The notes under the pieces: generated by a model
Database searches by the model: none
The model's input: the letters and a program-made list of their open reading frames with translations, nothing else
Told to the model about the DNA's origin: nothing
Shown here: positions 36,620 through 46,174 of the stretch, in pieces
How positions within the stretch are numbered: the first letter of the stretch is position 1
Layout of the letters: each line of letters starts with the position of its first letter
Origin: Opacimonas sp014872805
GTDB lineage: Bacteria > Pseudomonadota > Gammaproteobacteria > Enterobacterales > Alteromonadaceae
DNA length: 64,000 nt
NCBI GenBank assembly: GCA_014872805.1
Contig: WKFN01000002.1
Location: forward strand, 1-64,000
Reading direction: 5' to 3'
Program-made: the position numbers and the translations under genes

Positions 36620-38212
36620 TTAACTCAGCTGTTTATGGCTCATATACTCATCAAACGAGCCTTGAAAATAATGTAGGTTTTGTTCACTAATTTCGATAAT
36701 ACTGTTGGCGAGTGACGACACAAATTCACGGTCGTGGCTCACAAAGATCAAAGTACCGTCAAAGTCAGTCAACGCTTTATTAAGCGCTTCAATTGACTCC
36801 ATGTCCATGTGGTTCGTCGGCTCATCCATAATCAAAACATTGATGTCCTGCATCATCAACTTACCAAACATCAAGCGGTTCTTTTCTCCACCTGAACAAA
36901 CGGACACTTTCTTGTTTACTTCATCTGAGGTAAATAATAATCTTCCTAAAATCGCTCTAACCGCCAAATCATCATGTTGTGGGGTACGCCACTGCGACAA
37001 CCATTCAAACAAGGTAAAATCGTTTGCAAAATCTTTTGAGTTGTCTTGTGGACAATAACCGATCGTGGCATTTTCTGACCACTTTACCACGCCAGAGTTA
37101 GGGTGTATTTCATTCACGAGGCATTTTAAAAAGGTTGACTTGCCAGCCCCATTTTCGCCAATCACCGCAAGTTTTGCGCCCGCTTCGAGTAAAATATCTC
37201 CGGAGGTAAATAAGGTTTCTCCGTCAAAGCCATGGCTGATTTTTTCCAGTTCAAGGGCCTGACGATGAAGTTTTTTATGCTGTTTATAAGTGATGTAAGG
37301 CATCTGACGAGATGACGGTTTGACCTCCGCGAGTTCGATTTTTTCTAAGCGTTTGGCACGAGAGGTCGCTTGTTTGGCTTTCGACGCATTTGCAGAAAAG
37401 CGTGCAACGAAGGCTTTGAGCTCTTCCATTTCAGCGGTCTTCTTGGCGTTTTCGTTGAGTAGCTGTTCTTTGGCGAGCATGGAGGCCGCCATGTACTCAT
37501 CATAGTTGCCCGGATAAATACGCAGCTCACCATAGTCAATATCCGCCATATGAGTGCAGACACGATTTAAAAAATGTCGGTCATGCGAAATAATAATCAT
37601 GGTGCACTTGCGGTCATTTAACACATCGGCAAGCCAGTTAATGGTGTAGATATCGAGGTTGTTGGTCGGTTCGTCTAACAACAAAATATCGGGGTCGGCA
37701 AATATCGCTTGTGCCAATAACACACGAAGCTTAAGACCAGGCGCCAGCTCAGACATCAAACCAAAATGATATTCCTCCGCAATCCCTGCTTCAATCAATA
37801 ACTCCCCTGCCCGACTCTCCGCCGTGTAACCATCGAGCTCCGCAAATTGTGTTTCAAGCTCCGCGACTAGCATACCTTCTTCCTCGGACATTTCAGGTAG
37901 ACTGTAGATGCGGTCACGCTTAACTTTGATTGGCCAGAGCTGAGTATCACCCATGATCACCGCATCCACCACAGAGTATTCTTCAAACGCATACTGGTTC
38001 TGACTCAGTATCCCCAGGCGTTCACCTGGCGTAATCGAAACATTGCCTGAAGAGGGCGTTAGCTCACCCGATAATATTTTCATGAAGGTGGACTTGCCAC
38101 AGCCATTGGCTCCGATGAGGCCGTACTTGTTGCCATTACCAAATTTAGCAGAGATGTTTTCAAATAAGGGTTGAGCACCAAATTGCATGGTGATGTTTGC
38201 AGTAGTAATCAC
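36620..38212 (-). CDS. ybiT: ABC-F family ATPase YbiT
   Basis: 530 residues, the same length as E. coli YbiT, with high similarity from MITTANITMQFGAQPLFENIS. Two ABC cassettes: Walker A GANGCGKST and GENGAGKST, signatures in the SELAPGLKLR and SGGEKNR blocks, Walker B LLLDEPTNNLD and LIMDEPTNHMD. The linker holds the basic P-site interaction region (RFSANASKAKQATSRAKR). ABC-F proteins act on the ribosome, in translation of difficult sequences; they have no membrane domain. Its neighbours do not suggest antibiotic resistance. Confidence 0.94.
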   Translation of the reverse strand: MITTANITMQFGAQPLFENISAKFGNGNKYGLIGANGCGKSTFMKILSGELTPSSGNVSITPGERLGILSQNQYAFEEYSVVDAVIMGDTQLWPIKVKRDRIYSLPEMSEEEGMLVAELETQFAELDGYTAESRAGELLIEAGIAEEYHFGLMSELAPGLKLRVLLAQAIFADPDILLLDEPTNNLDIYTINWLADVLNDRKCTMIIISHDRHFLNRVCTHMADIDYGELRIYPGNYDEYMAASMLAKEQLLNENAKKTAEMEELKAFVARFSANASKAKQATSRAKRLEKIELAEVKPSSRQMPYITYKQHKKLHRQALELEKISHGFDGETLFTSGDILLEAGAKLAVIGENGAGKSTFLKCLVNEIHPNSGVVKWSENATIGYCPQDNSKDFANDFTLFEWLSQWRTPQHDDLAVRAILGRLLFTSDEVNKKVSVCSGGEKNRLMFGKLMMQDINVLIMDEPTNHMDMESIEALNKALTDFDGTLIFVSHDREFVSSLANSIIEISEQNLHYFQGSFDEYMSHKQLS

Positions 38213-38426
38213 GAGTTATTCCAGATGATGTTGCGAGCGGATTTGCATTAAGAGCGCGATTATACAGTAAGCCGCTAGTAGTAGCGAAACAAACCCCGTT
38301 AATAATGGCGGTTTTTTCCACCTATACCATGTTCTCAATCATGTATAAGTTTAAAGTATTGAAATCAAAGGTTTTTATTTCCTGATGTTTTCCAATCACT
38401 TGTACAGAAGAACTTAAACATTTATC

Positions 38427-38453
38427 AAAAATCCGGGTATCCACCGGATTTTT
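38427..38453 (-). terminator. rho-independent terminator of the VOC gene
   Basis: On the minus strand AAAAATCCGG, loop, CCGGATTTTT, ending in a T-run, 24 bases past the stop of the VOC protein gene. The remaining intergenic space to ybiT (38213-38426) shows no gene. Confidence 0.8.
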
Positions 38454-38477
38454 GGCTCCTGGAAATAGTATTTATGG

Positions 38478-38852
38478 TTACTTACCAAGATAATTGAACA
38501 CCATCTTATTACCGTCCGGAGCGCGAACATATCCGCCATAGAAAAAGTCTTTAACCCGCTGTCCAGGAGCGCCATCATCACTAGCACCTATTGATAATGC
38601 TAAGGCGTATAACTCATCCACCTTCGCACGCGTACCCGGTGCTATCGCAAACATAGTTCCATTGCCAGGGTGTGGCGCATTTTCATCATAGGGCGTGCAG
38701 ATTGCCAGCATCGGTTCAGCCATGCTTGTACCAAAAAATCGAATGCGTCCACCATCGAATAACAGCTTACCGCCAATCGGTTCAAGGAGCTTTGTATAGA
38801 ATTCCGTTGCCTTTGCTAAATCGCTCACACCAATCGTCACGTAATTTATCAT
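38478..38852 (-). CDS. VOC-superfamily (glyoxalase/bleomycin resistance-like) protein
   Basis: 124 residues of the vicinal-oxygen-chelate fold: MINYVTIGVSDLAKATEFYTKLLEPIGG at the N-terminus and YGGYVRAPDGNKMVFNYLG at the C-terminus, where the expected metal-ligand His and Glu positions are partly replaced. Function cannot be predicted beyond the fold. Single gene between its own terminator and the gcv operon terminator. Confidence 0.85.
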   Translation of the reverse strand: MINYVTIGVSDLAKATEFYTKLLEPIGGKLLFDGGRIRFFGTSMAEPMLAICTPYDENAPHPGNGTMFAIAPGTRAKVDELYALALSIGASDDGAPGQRVKDFFYGGYVRAPDGNKMVFNYLGK

Positions 38853-38934
38853 ATATGGTCCTTTTACATTTTTAACTATTAATAATCATAAGTTTGAACG
38901 AGTATCAGACCAAAAAGTTCAAAGACTTAAAAAC

Positions 38935-38956
38935 AAAAAGGGCCTGTCGGCCCTTT
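38935..38956 (-). terminator. rho-independent terminator of the gcv operon
   Basis: On the minus strand AAAGGGCC, loop GACA, GGCCCTTTTT followed by GTTTTT, 16 bases after the gcvP stop. Confidence 0.88.
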
Positions 38957-38971
38957 CGTCAATATTATCAG

Positions 38972-41881
38972 TTACTCCGCAAACTCGCGATAGCTATCCA
39001 AATCCGGACAACTACAGACCAGGTTGCGATCCCCATACACATCGTCAATACGATTCACGGTTGGCCAAAACTTATTGCGCTTCACCGATTCAACTGGATA
39101 AGCAGCCAACTCGCGTGAGTAGCCACGGTTCCATTCACTATCAATGATGTCATCCAGCGTGTGTGGCGCATTGTGTAATGGATTATCGATGCTATCCCAC
39201 TCACCCGACTCGACTTTAGCGATTTCTTGGCGAATACAAATCATTGCTTCAATAAAGCGGTCAAGCTCTACTTTGGCTTCTGATTCCGTCGGCTCAATCA
39301 TCAAGGTCCCGGCAACAGGGAAAGACATGGTCGGTGCGTGGAAACCATAGTCATTTAAGCGCTTGGCTACATCCATCTCGGTCACACCTGATGCTTCTTT
39401 GAGCGGGCGCAAATCGATAATACACTCATGTGCAATGCGACCATTGGCACCGGTATATAGAATTGGGTAATGGTCAGCGAGTTTTTTTGCGACATAGTTC
39501 GCGTTTAACATCGCCACTTCTGTCGCTTTGCGCAACCCCTCTGAGCCCATCATTTTGATGTACATGTAGCTGATTGGCAAAATCGAGGCACTACCAAAGG
39601 GTGCTGCTGACACTGCGCCATTGTCCCCTAAATCTTCACCTGTGCCAGCAGCTTTCAATGGCTGCATAGTATGGCTTGATAAGAATGGAGCTAGGTGAGC
39701 TTTTACGCCAATCGGTCCCATACCGGGACCGCCGCCACCGTGCGGGATACAGAAAGTTTTATGTAGGTTCAAATGCGAGACATCTGAGCCAATCAGACCT
39801 GGTGAGGTCACTCCGACTTGCGCGTTCATATTCGCGCCATCCATATACACCTGACCACCGTGCTCATGCACGATGTCACAGATCTCTTTGACGGTTTCTT
39901 CATATACGCCGTGCGTCGATGGATATGTGATCATAGCACACGATAAATTCTCTGAGTGTTCTTCGGCTTTAGCTCGAAGGTCAACCAAGTCTACATTGCC
40001 CTTTTCATCACAGTTCACGACAACCACTTTAAGTGACACCATTTGCGCCGACGCTGGGTTGGTGCCATGTGCAGACTGTGGAATCAAACAAATATTGCGA
40101 TGCGCATCGCCACGGCTGATATGATAACGCTGAATCGCTAAGAGGCCAGCATATTCACCTTGCGCGCCAGAGTTAGGCTGCATGGATAAAGCATCATAGC
40201 CAGTAATATCAATTAACCAATCAGACAACTCGTCAATCATTTCCCTATAACCAAGTGCTTGGTCAACTGGAGCAAATGGGTGTAGTTGACCAAACTCAGG
40301 CCATGTCACCGGAATCATCTCAGCGGTTGCATTGAGCTTCATCGTGCAAGAACCAAGTGAAATCATGGAATGGTTCAGCGCCAAATCTTTGTTTTCCAGC
40401 GATTTGATATAACGCAACATCTCAGTTTCTGAGTGGTATTGATTAAATACTGGCTTGGTCAAAAACTCACTTTCACGCACCAGCTCAGTTGGAATGGCTA
40501 GTGAGGCAGACACTTGTGCATCCAGCGCTTCAATATCCAAGCCGTGGTCAGCACCGATAAATGCGGTGAACAAATCATTAATATCCCCACGAGTTGTGGT
40601 TTCATCAACGCTTACACCCAACACATCAGCTTGGTCGATGCGTAAATTCATATCCATGCTTTGCGCGGCTGCAAGCACAGCATCGCGATCAGTTGGTTTG
40701 ACGGTGACCGTATCGAAGAAATGCTCATGGGCGACAGTAACGCCTTTTGCTTTCAGACCTGCTGCTAGGATCTGTGCTAGACGATGCGTGCGCAATGCAA
40801 TGTTCTTCAATCCTTGAGGGCCATGATACACCGCATAAAAAGAGGCCATGTTCGCAAGTAACACCTGCGCTGTACAAATGTTAGAGTTGGCTTTTTCGCG
40901 ACGAATATGCTGTTCACGAGTTTGTAATGCCATGCGCAGTGCAGGACGGCCACGGGTATCTTTGGATACACCGATGATACGACCCGGCATCGAGCGCTTA
41001 TACGCATCACGAGTTCCGAAGAATGCTGCGTGTGGACCACCATAGCCCATGGGCACACCAAAGCGCTGAGCAGAGCCAAAGACAACGTCCGCACCTAGCT
41101 CACCTGGTGATTTTAATAAGGTTAATGCCAACAAATCCGTCGCAACTGCGACAATCGCTTTGTTCGCTTTCAGTGCATGAATGATTTCTTCGATATTGTG
41201 AATTTCACCCTGGGTGCCAGGATATTGTAACAATGCGCCAAATACATCGTGCTCTGCGGCATTCACCGCAGGACCGGTAATGATTTCAAAACCGAACATT
41301 TCTGCGCGTGTATTGACCACATCTAGAGTTTGTGGATGCACATTATCTGCAACATAAAACGCATTGGCTTTTTTGTTTTTAGAAACGCGCTTGGCTAATG
41401 CCATCGCTTCTGCCGCAGCAGTGGCTTCATCTAACAATGAGGCCGAAGCTAAATCCATCCCTGTCAAATCCAGTGTAACTTGTTGGAAGTTCAAAATCGC
41501 TTCCAAACGACCTTGCGCAATCTCTGGTTGATACGGCGTGTATGCGGTATACCAACCTGGGTTCTCTAATACATTGCGCAAAATCACATTGGGCGTATGT
41601 GTGTTGTAGTAACCCATGCCGATAAAAGAGCGTTTGATTTGGTTTTTGCTTGCCACGGCTTTTAACGCGTTTAAAGCATCAACTTCGGTAACGGCTTCAC
41701 CGATATTTAGGCCTTCAGACCGAATACCGGCAGGAACGGTTTGCTCCATCAAATCATCTAAAGAAGATGCGCCCACTTCTGCCAGCATGGCTTCAATTTC
41801 TGGACGACCTGGGCCGATATGGCGGCGAATAAAATCAGTATTGTGCTCTAGATCAGCTAGAGAAAATGGAGTATTTGACAT
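38972..41881 (-). CDS. gcvP: glycine dehydrogenase (decarboxylating), P protein
   Basis: 969 residues (E. coli 957), fused single-chain type. PLP-dependent decarboxylation of glycine with transfer of the aminomethyl group to GcvH. N-terminal half begins with FIRRHIGPG; the PLP lysine lies in HLNLHKTFCIPHGGGGPGMGP; C-terminus LVCSCPDLDSYREFAE. Third gene of gcvT-gcvH-gcvP, 78 bases after gcvH. Confidence 0.97.
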   Translation of the reverse strand: MSNTPFSLADLEHNTDFIRRHIGPGRPEIEAMLAEVGASSLDDLMEQTVPAGIRSEGLNIGEAVTEVDALNALKAVASKNQIKRSFIGMGYYNTHTPNVILRNVLENPGWYTAYTPYQPEIAQGRLEAILNFQQVTLDLTGMDLASASLLDEATAAAEAMALAKRVSKNKKANAFYVADNVHPQTLDVVNTRAEMFGFEIITGPAVNAAEHDVFGALLQYPGTQGEIHNIEEIIHALKANKAIVAVATDLLALTLLKSPGELGADVVFGSAQRFGVPMGYGGPHAAFFGTRDAYKRSMPGRIIGVSKDTRGRPALRMALQTREQHIRREKANSNICTAQVLLANMASFYAVYHGPQGLKNIALRTHRLAQILAAGLKAKGVTVAHEHFFDTVTVKPTDRDAVLAAAQSMDMNLRIDQADVLGVSVDETTTRGDINDLFTAFIGADHGLDIEALDAQVSASLAIPTELVRESEFLTKPVFNQYHSETEMLRYIKSLENKDLALNHSMISLGSCTMKLNATAEMIPVTWPEFGQLHPFAPVDQALGYREMIDELSDWLIDITGYDALSMQPNSGAQGEYAGLLAIQRYHISRGDAHRNICLIPQSAHGTNPASAQMVSLKVVVVNCDEKGNVDLVDLRAKAEEHSENLSCAMITYPSTHGVYEETVKEICDIVHEHGGQVYMDGANMNAQVGVTSPGLIGSDVSHLNLHKTFCIPHGGGGPGMGPIGVKAHLAPFLSSHTMQPLKAAGTGEDLGDNGAVSAAPFGSASILPISYMYIKMMGSEGLRKATEVAMLNANYVAKKLADHYPILYTGANGRIAHECIIDLRPLKEASGVTEMDVAKRLNDYGFHAPTMSFPVAGTLMIEPTESEAKVELDRFIEAMICIRQEIAKVESGEWDSIDNPLHNAPHTLDDIIDSEWNRGYSRELAAYPVESVKRNKFWPTVNRIDDVYGDRNLVCSCPDLDSYREFAE

Positions 41882-41959
41882 AGTAAAGCGCTTCGTTGGT
41901 TAATACGTAAAATGTGCGTATGGTCATCGGCACATGACCATACGGTTTAGCTTGCTCGA

Positions 41960-42349
41960 TTATTCGTCGGCAATGCTTTCTGCGTATCCTTCCGCATCTA
42001 ATAACTCGTTGACTTCAGCTTCATCTTCCGCTTTGATTTTGAATAACCAACCATCTCCGTACGGGTCAGAATTCACCAGCTCTGGGGAATCTTCAAGATC
42101 TTCATTTACCTCAACAATGGTGCCACCGATTGGGGCATATACATCCGAGGCAGCCTTCACAGATTCAGCTACTGCGGCATCATCTCCTGCACCATATTCA
42201 TCATCTACATCCGGTAGATCCACAAACACCATGTCGCCCAATAGATCTTGAGCGTGCTCGGTAATACCGACAGTATAAACACCATCACCTTCTGGACGGA
42301 CCCATTCATGGGTGGTGGCATATCGTAATTCTGCTGGAATGTTACTCAT
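41960..42349 (-). CDS. gcvH: glycine cleavage system H protein
   Basis: 129 residues. Carries lipoate on Lys65 in VAESVKAASDVYAPIGG. The sequence is strongly acidic. It shuttles the aminomethyl group between GcvP and GcvT and is reoxidised by lipoamide dehydrogenase, which is not in this window. Middle gene of the operon, 51 bases after gcvT. Confidence 0.97.
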   Translation of the reverse strand: MSNIPAELRYATTHEWVRPEGDGVYTVGITEHAQDLLGDMVFVDLPDVDDEYGAGDDAAVAESVKAASDVYAPIGGTIVEVNEDLEDSPELVNSDPYGDGWLFKIKAEDEAEVNELLDAEGYAESIADE

Positions 42350-42400
42350 ATTTTTTTCCTAACACTGGTTGTTAAAGATTAATTTCAAATATTGTTTTGC

Positions 42401-43477
42401 TTATAGAACGCTGTTGCCGTTACGCACAAAACTGGGCTTTACTACATTCACTGTAACCCATTTTTTGCGCAATTCAACCTCAGCGGTTTCACCCACAGGC
42501 TTTGGCACTCTAGCCATGGCGATAGCATGTCCTAATGTAGGTGAAAAGGTGCCTGACGTAATGACGCCTTCACCACCGTCCACTTTCACTTTTTGCCCCG
42601 CACGCAATACACCTTTTTCGGTCATGACCAGACCAATCAGTTGCTCAGTCCCTTGCTCGCGTTGCGACTCAAGCGCTTTGCGACCAACAAAATTTCGCTC
42701 TGCCGGTTCCCATGCAATGGTCCATCCCATGTTAGCCGCCAAAGGTGAAATGGTTTCGTCCATATCTTGGCCGTAAAGATTCATCCCCGCTTCTAACCGC
42801 AACGTATCACGCGCACCCAAACCACATGGGGTAACGCCTGCCGCGATAAGTTTGTCCCAAAAATCGCCTGCTTGGGTATTGGGCACCATGATCTCGTATC
42901 CCGCTTCACCGGTGTACCCTGTCGTCGCAATAAATAAATCTTCCGCTTGCACGCCAAAAAATGGTTTCATATCTGCGACCGCTTCTTTTTGTGCGTCGGA
43001 AAAGAGCTCTGCCGCCTTAGCTTTTGCATTTGGGCCTTGCACGGCAATCATAGCAAACTCGTCACGCTCAGTAATACTGACATCAAAATTTGAAGCGTGT
43101 TGATTTAGCCAATCCAAATCTTTTTGCTTGGTGGCTGAGTTGACAACTAAACGATAATTCGTCTCGTCAAAGAAATACACAATCAAATCGTCAACCACAC
43201 CACCGGTTTCATTGATCATTCCTGAGTACAATGCTTTGCCTTTGACTTGTAATTTATCCACGTCATTCGCTAATAAGTAACGCAAGTAGGCTTTTGCTTG
43301 CGCACCCTTAACGTCTACTATGGTCATATGTGACACATCAAACATACCTGCATTTTGTCGTACAGCGTGATGTTCTTCGATTTGTGAGCCATAGTTAATC
43401 GGCATGTCCCAGCCAAAAAAATCCACCATTTTGGCGCCTGCTTCAAGGTGTTTTGCATGGAGTACGGTTTTGTTCAT
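42401..43477 (-). CDS. gcvT: aminomethyltransferase, glycine cleavage T protein
   Basis: 358 residues (E. coli 364). Transfers the methylene group to tetrahydrofolate and releases ammonia. MVDFFGWDMPINYGSQIEEHHAVRQNAGMFDVSHM and the conserved Asp-containing ANDVDKL are present; the C-terminal GVITSGTFSPTLGHAIAMARVP is typical. First gene of the operon. The 159-base region before it, shared with the divergent LysR gene, holds no recognisable glycine riboswitch. Confidence 0.97.
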   Translation of the reverse strand: MNKTVLHAKHLEAGAKMVDFFGWDMPINYGSQIEEHHAVRQNAGMFDVSHMTIVDVKGAQAKAYLRYLLANDVDKLQVKGKALYSGMINETGGVVDDLIVYFFDETNYRLVVNSATKQKDLDWLNQHASNFDVSITERDEFAMIAVQGPNAKAKAAELFSDAQKEAVADMKPFFGVQAEDLFIATTGYTGEAGYEIMVPNTQAGDFWDKLIAAGVTPCGLGARDTLRLEAGMNLYGQDMDETISPLAANMGWTIAWEPAERNFVGRKALESQREQGTEQLIGLVMTEKGVLRAGQKVKVDGGEGVITSGTFSPTLGHAIAMARVPKPVGETAEVELRKKWVTVNVVKPSFVRNGNSVL

Positions 43478-43598
43478 GATGCGTCTTCATTTTTGTTCGA
43501 TGCTCGAATTCTACAAATTGAAGTTCAAAACTCTAATTAAAAAAACAAAAGTCATGATAAGTTTTTTAAATGTATGCTATATTCGTGATTACTATTTC

Positions 43599-43619
43599 TT
43601 ATATAACTAAATTATATAA
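43599..43619. promoter_or_regulatory. AT-rich palindrome between gcvT and the LysR gene
   Basis: Seven-base arms TTATATA and TATATAA with a seven-base spacer, compatible with a LysR-type T-N11-A dyad. It ends 17 bases before the LysR start codon, so it could be an autoregulatory site. The low complexity of the sequence weakens the case. Confidence 0.35.
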
Positions 43620-43636
43620 CGGCGTGAGGACAGGCG

Positions 43637-44485
43637 ATGAAACAGTTATCCATGGATGCCATTCGTACATTTGTCACTGTAGTTGAGCTAGGTGGATATG
43701 CCAAAGCGGGAGACGTATTGGGGCGGTCACAACCTGCAATCAGTTTGCAACTTAAAAAACTTGAACAACAAATCGACAAAACCTTATTCGTCAAAGTTGG
43801 GCAGCGCCACGTTTTGAGCAATGATGGACAGTGGTTTATGCCTTATGCTAAGAAGCTCCTTGAAGTAAACGACGAAGTGTTCCGTGCTGTCGAGCAAGAT
43901 CCGCTCAAAGGACGTTTACGACTAGGGATACCCAGTGAATTTGCCTCTACTTTACTGCCAAGTATTATTGGCGAGTTTTCTAAGCGCTATCCGGATGTGT
44001 CACTTGATGTGACATCGGCTTTGTCACAAAATTTGCTAGGTCAACAACACAAAGATGATTTTGATTTGATCTTAGCTCTGGTGCCGCCTGATACAGAGAC
44101 TCAAGGTGAAGTATTACGGGAAGACGAGCTAGTGTGGGTGGGTGATATTCGTCAACCTCTCAAAACGGATCCGTTATCGCTTGTGCTTGCCCCAAATGGT
44201 TGTATGTATCGCTCTCGCGTTATAGAACAACTCAAACAGCAGACAAATATGTGGAAGATTTCGTATACCAATGCGGATTTATACGGGTTGATTGCTGCGA
44301 TACAGCAAGGTCTAGGGATCACCGCATTGGCAAAAAGTTCTGTGCCTCCGAGCTTATCCGTAATACAACATCCTGCATTACCCTATTTAGGCAAAATCAA
44401 AATTGCATTATTTGACTACGATACGCAACACCCTGAAGTGTCAAAGACACTTTCAGAGTTTATACGTAAGAGGTTGAGTGATTAA
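43637..44485 (+). CDS. LysR-family transcriptional regulator, LrhA/HexA-like
   Basis: 282 residues. N-terminal winged helix-turn-helix (AIRTFVTVVELGGYAKAGDVLGRSQPAISLQLKKLEQQIDKTLF), followed by a shortened periplasmic-binding-like effector domain starting GRLRLGIPSEFASTLLPSI. The HTH and the GRLRLGIP junction resemble the LrhA/HexA/PecT group, not GcvA. It is divergent from gcvT and could regulate the operon, but position alone does not show it. GAGG lies eight bases before the ATG. Confidence 0.88.
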   Translation: MKQLSMDAIRTFVTVVELGGYAKAGDVLGRSQPAISLQLKKLEQQIDKTLFVKVGQRHVLSNDGQWFMPYAKKLLEVNDEVFRAVEQDPLKGRLRLGIPSEFASTLLPSIIGEFSKRYPDVSLDVTSALSQNLLGQQHKDDFDLILALVPPDTETQGEVLREDELVWVGDIRQPLKTDPLSLVLAPNGCMYRSRVIEQLKQQTNMWKISYTNADLYGLIAAIQQGLGITALAKSSVPPSLSVIQHPALPYLGKIKIALFDYDTQHPEVSKTLSEFIRKRLSD

Positions 44486-44490
44486 AGTAC

Positions 44491-44889
44491 TTATGATGCC
44501 TGAGGAACGGGCTCTTGTTGTGTTAATTCTTTGGCTAAGAGTTTGTGCGTTAAATAATGCAAAATCTCCGCTTCACGCTCACTGCGATCTCCGTCAATAC
44601 CGGTGATACCCATCGCCACTTCAACCACATGATTGGCGTCAAAATTCAAATCATTGGCCATATCACGGACAAATTCTACTGCTTCATCGTTGTCTACGGC
44701 TTCTCTAGCGAGATGAATGGCCTCGTTACAAAATGCGGTGATTGAAATAGGGCTTTGCCATCTCATTTTACTGATGACGCCTTCTAGGTAGTCTTGTTCA
44801 GACAATGTGATTTTGCCATCTACTTGGTACAATAATACGACAAGTTTAATTAACGACTGATTGTAACGCTGTAGGGGGGATAACTGCAT
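44491..44889 (-). CDS. TerB-like helical protein
   Basis: 132 residues, all-helical. LIKLVVLLYQVDGKITLSEQDYLEGVISKM in the N-terminal half and VEVAMGITGIDGDRSEREAEILHYLTHKL in the C-terminal half show the duplicated acidic 'DGxxxxxE' pattern of TerB/DjlA N-terminal-like domains, which bind metal ions at the membrane in tellurite-resistance and related systems. No other ter genes are nearby. Convergent with the LysR gene, 5 bases apart. Confidence 0.75.
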   Translation of the reverse strand: MQLSPLQRYNQSLIKLVVLLYQVDGKITLSEQDYLEGVISKMRWQSPISITAFCNEAIHLAREAVDNDEAVEFVRDMANDLNFDANHVVEVAMGITGIDGDRSEREAEILHYLTHKLLAKELTQQEPVPQAS

Positions 44890-45207
44890 AAAATACCTCT
44901 CGCTTATCCTTTTTTAATATTCACACTGTTTAATGACTGTTCTGTCCTCAACGACTAATGTGTGGGTCCGTTCTTGCTGGTCTTGCGTACTTCTTAATTA
45001 TTATTGTTCTTATGCTTTTATTATTGTTATCGCTAAGAAAGTAATGGTATTGCTTTGTTGTTAGGGAGTCATATTGTACAGAAAAGTTTCAGCATATGCT
45101 GGGGGATTAACATTTATTTAATCAATACATTGAATTTGTTCACATTATTTTCACAAATAAATGTGCTGAATTTTTACTATATCGACTGATTTTTCAACAC
45201 TTTGACT
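44890..45207. other. gene-free AT-rich stretch
   Basis: 318 bases without a credible reading frame. It contains a perfect 12-base palindrome CAGCATATGCTG at 45090-45101 and several T-rich runs, and must hold the promoter of the TerB-like gene. I see no RNA gene or terminator. Confidence 0.6.
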
Positions 45208-46107
45208 TTACATGTATACCCCTGCAGCACGATAAAGTTGGAGATGCACCTTCACTAGCGCATCAATATCTCGTTGATAGCCTCCCCCAATTACAGCAGC
45301 AATGGGTGTATCTAATTGAGCGGCTCGTGCAAACACATATTTATCACGAGCATAAACGCCTTCAGTGCTTACGGCCAAATGCCCCAAGTCATCATCAACA
45401 TGCACATCCACCCCCGCATCGTAAATAATCGCATCTGGCCGGTGAAGTCTAACCGCTAGCTCGAACGCTTCTTCTACACAGGCCAAGTACTCGGCGTCGC
45501 CTGTTCCTTTGGGTAAACCAAAATCAAAATCCGATACTTGTTTACGATACGGAAAGTTTTTCTCGCCGTGAATTGATACGGTGATAATGGCGTCATTGCC
45601 TTGAGCTAATTTTGCCGTACCATCGCCTTGATGAACGTCACAGTCAAAAATTAATACCTTATCAATAGCCGAATTTTGCAGCATGGTTAACGCGGCAAGA
45701 TACAAATCGTTAAACAAACAAAAACCTGAGCCAAAATCGGCAAACGCATGATGATAACCTCCCGTTAGATTTAAGGCTTTGCCATGTTCTAATGCTTTTT
45801 GTGCGGTCAAAATAGTGCCAGCACACGCTGTCAATGAACGCTTAATGAGCTGTTCAGACCATGGGAAGCCAATGCGACGCATGGATTTTGCATCCAATGT
45901 GCCAGTGGTTAGCTCTTTTATGTAAGTAGGTTGAAACACTTGACTTAATTTTTCAGGAGTTAATGGAGTGGGTGTTAAGAACCACTCAGTCGGAACGTTT
46001 TTTTGAATCAAGGCATCATAGATCCCTTGGTACTTTTCAATTGGAAAGCGATGTCGAATCGGCAAATATAATTCTGAATAGATCGGATGAAATATCAGTG
46101 GAATCAT
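45208..46107 (-). CDS. histone-deacetylase-family amidohydrolase
   Basis: 299 residues, class II-like bacterial HDAC fold. Zinc-site and charge-relay motifs: NLTGGYHHAFADFGSGFCLFND, IFDCDVHQGDGTAKL and YDAGVDVHVDDDLGHLAVS, and a C-terminal AVIGGGYQRDID. Bacterial members remove acetyl or acyl groups from polyamines, acetoin-type compounds or protein lysines; the substrate is unknown. Divergent from the GGCT-like gene. Confidence 0.92.
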   Translation of the reverse strand: MIPLIFHPIYSELYLPIRHRFPIEKYQGIYDALIQKNVPTEWFLTPTPLTPEKLSQVFQPTYIKELTTGTLDAKSMRRIGFPWSEQLIKRSLTACAGTILTAQKALEHGKALNLTGGYHHAFADFGSGFCLFNDLYLAALTMLQNSAIDKVLIFDCDVHQGDGTAKLAQGNDAIITVSIHGEKNFPYRKQVSDFDFGLPKGTGDAEYLACVEEAFELAVRLHRPDAIIYDAGVDVHVDDDLGHLAVSTEGVYARDKYVFARAAQLDTPIAAVIGGGYQRDIDALVKVHLQLYRAAGVYM

Positions 46108-46174
46108 GTTTTTTATTGGTGGTTAGCAAAGGTTGTTTTACAATATACTCCCTTATTGTCTTTTTTGCATAGCT

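Noticed and set aside
43478..43636. Glycine riboswitch upstream of gcvT
   Set aside because: None of the conserved glycine aptamer segments can be found; the region is short, AT-rich and shared with a divergent gene.
43637..44485. Identification of the LysR regulator as GcvA
   Set aside because: Position next to gcvT is suggestive, but the HTH and the start of the effector domain resemble the LrhA/HexA group instead.
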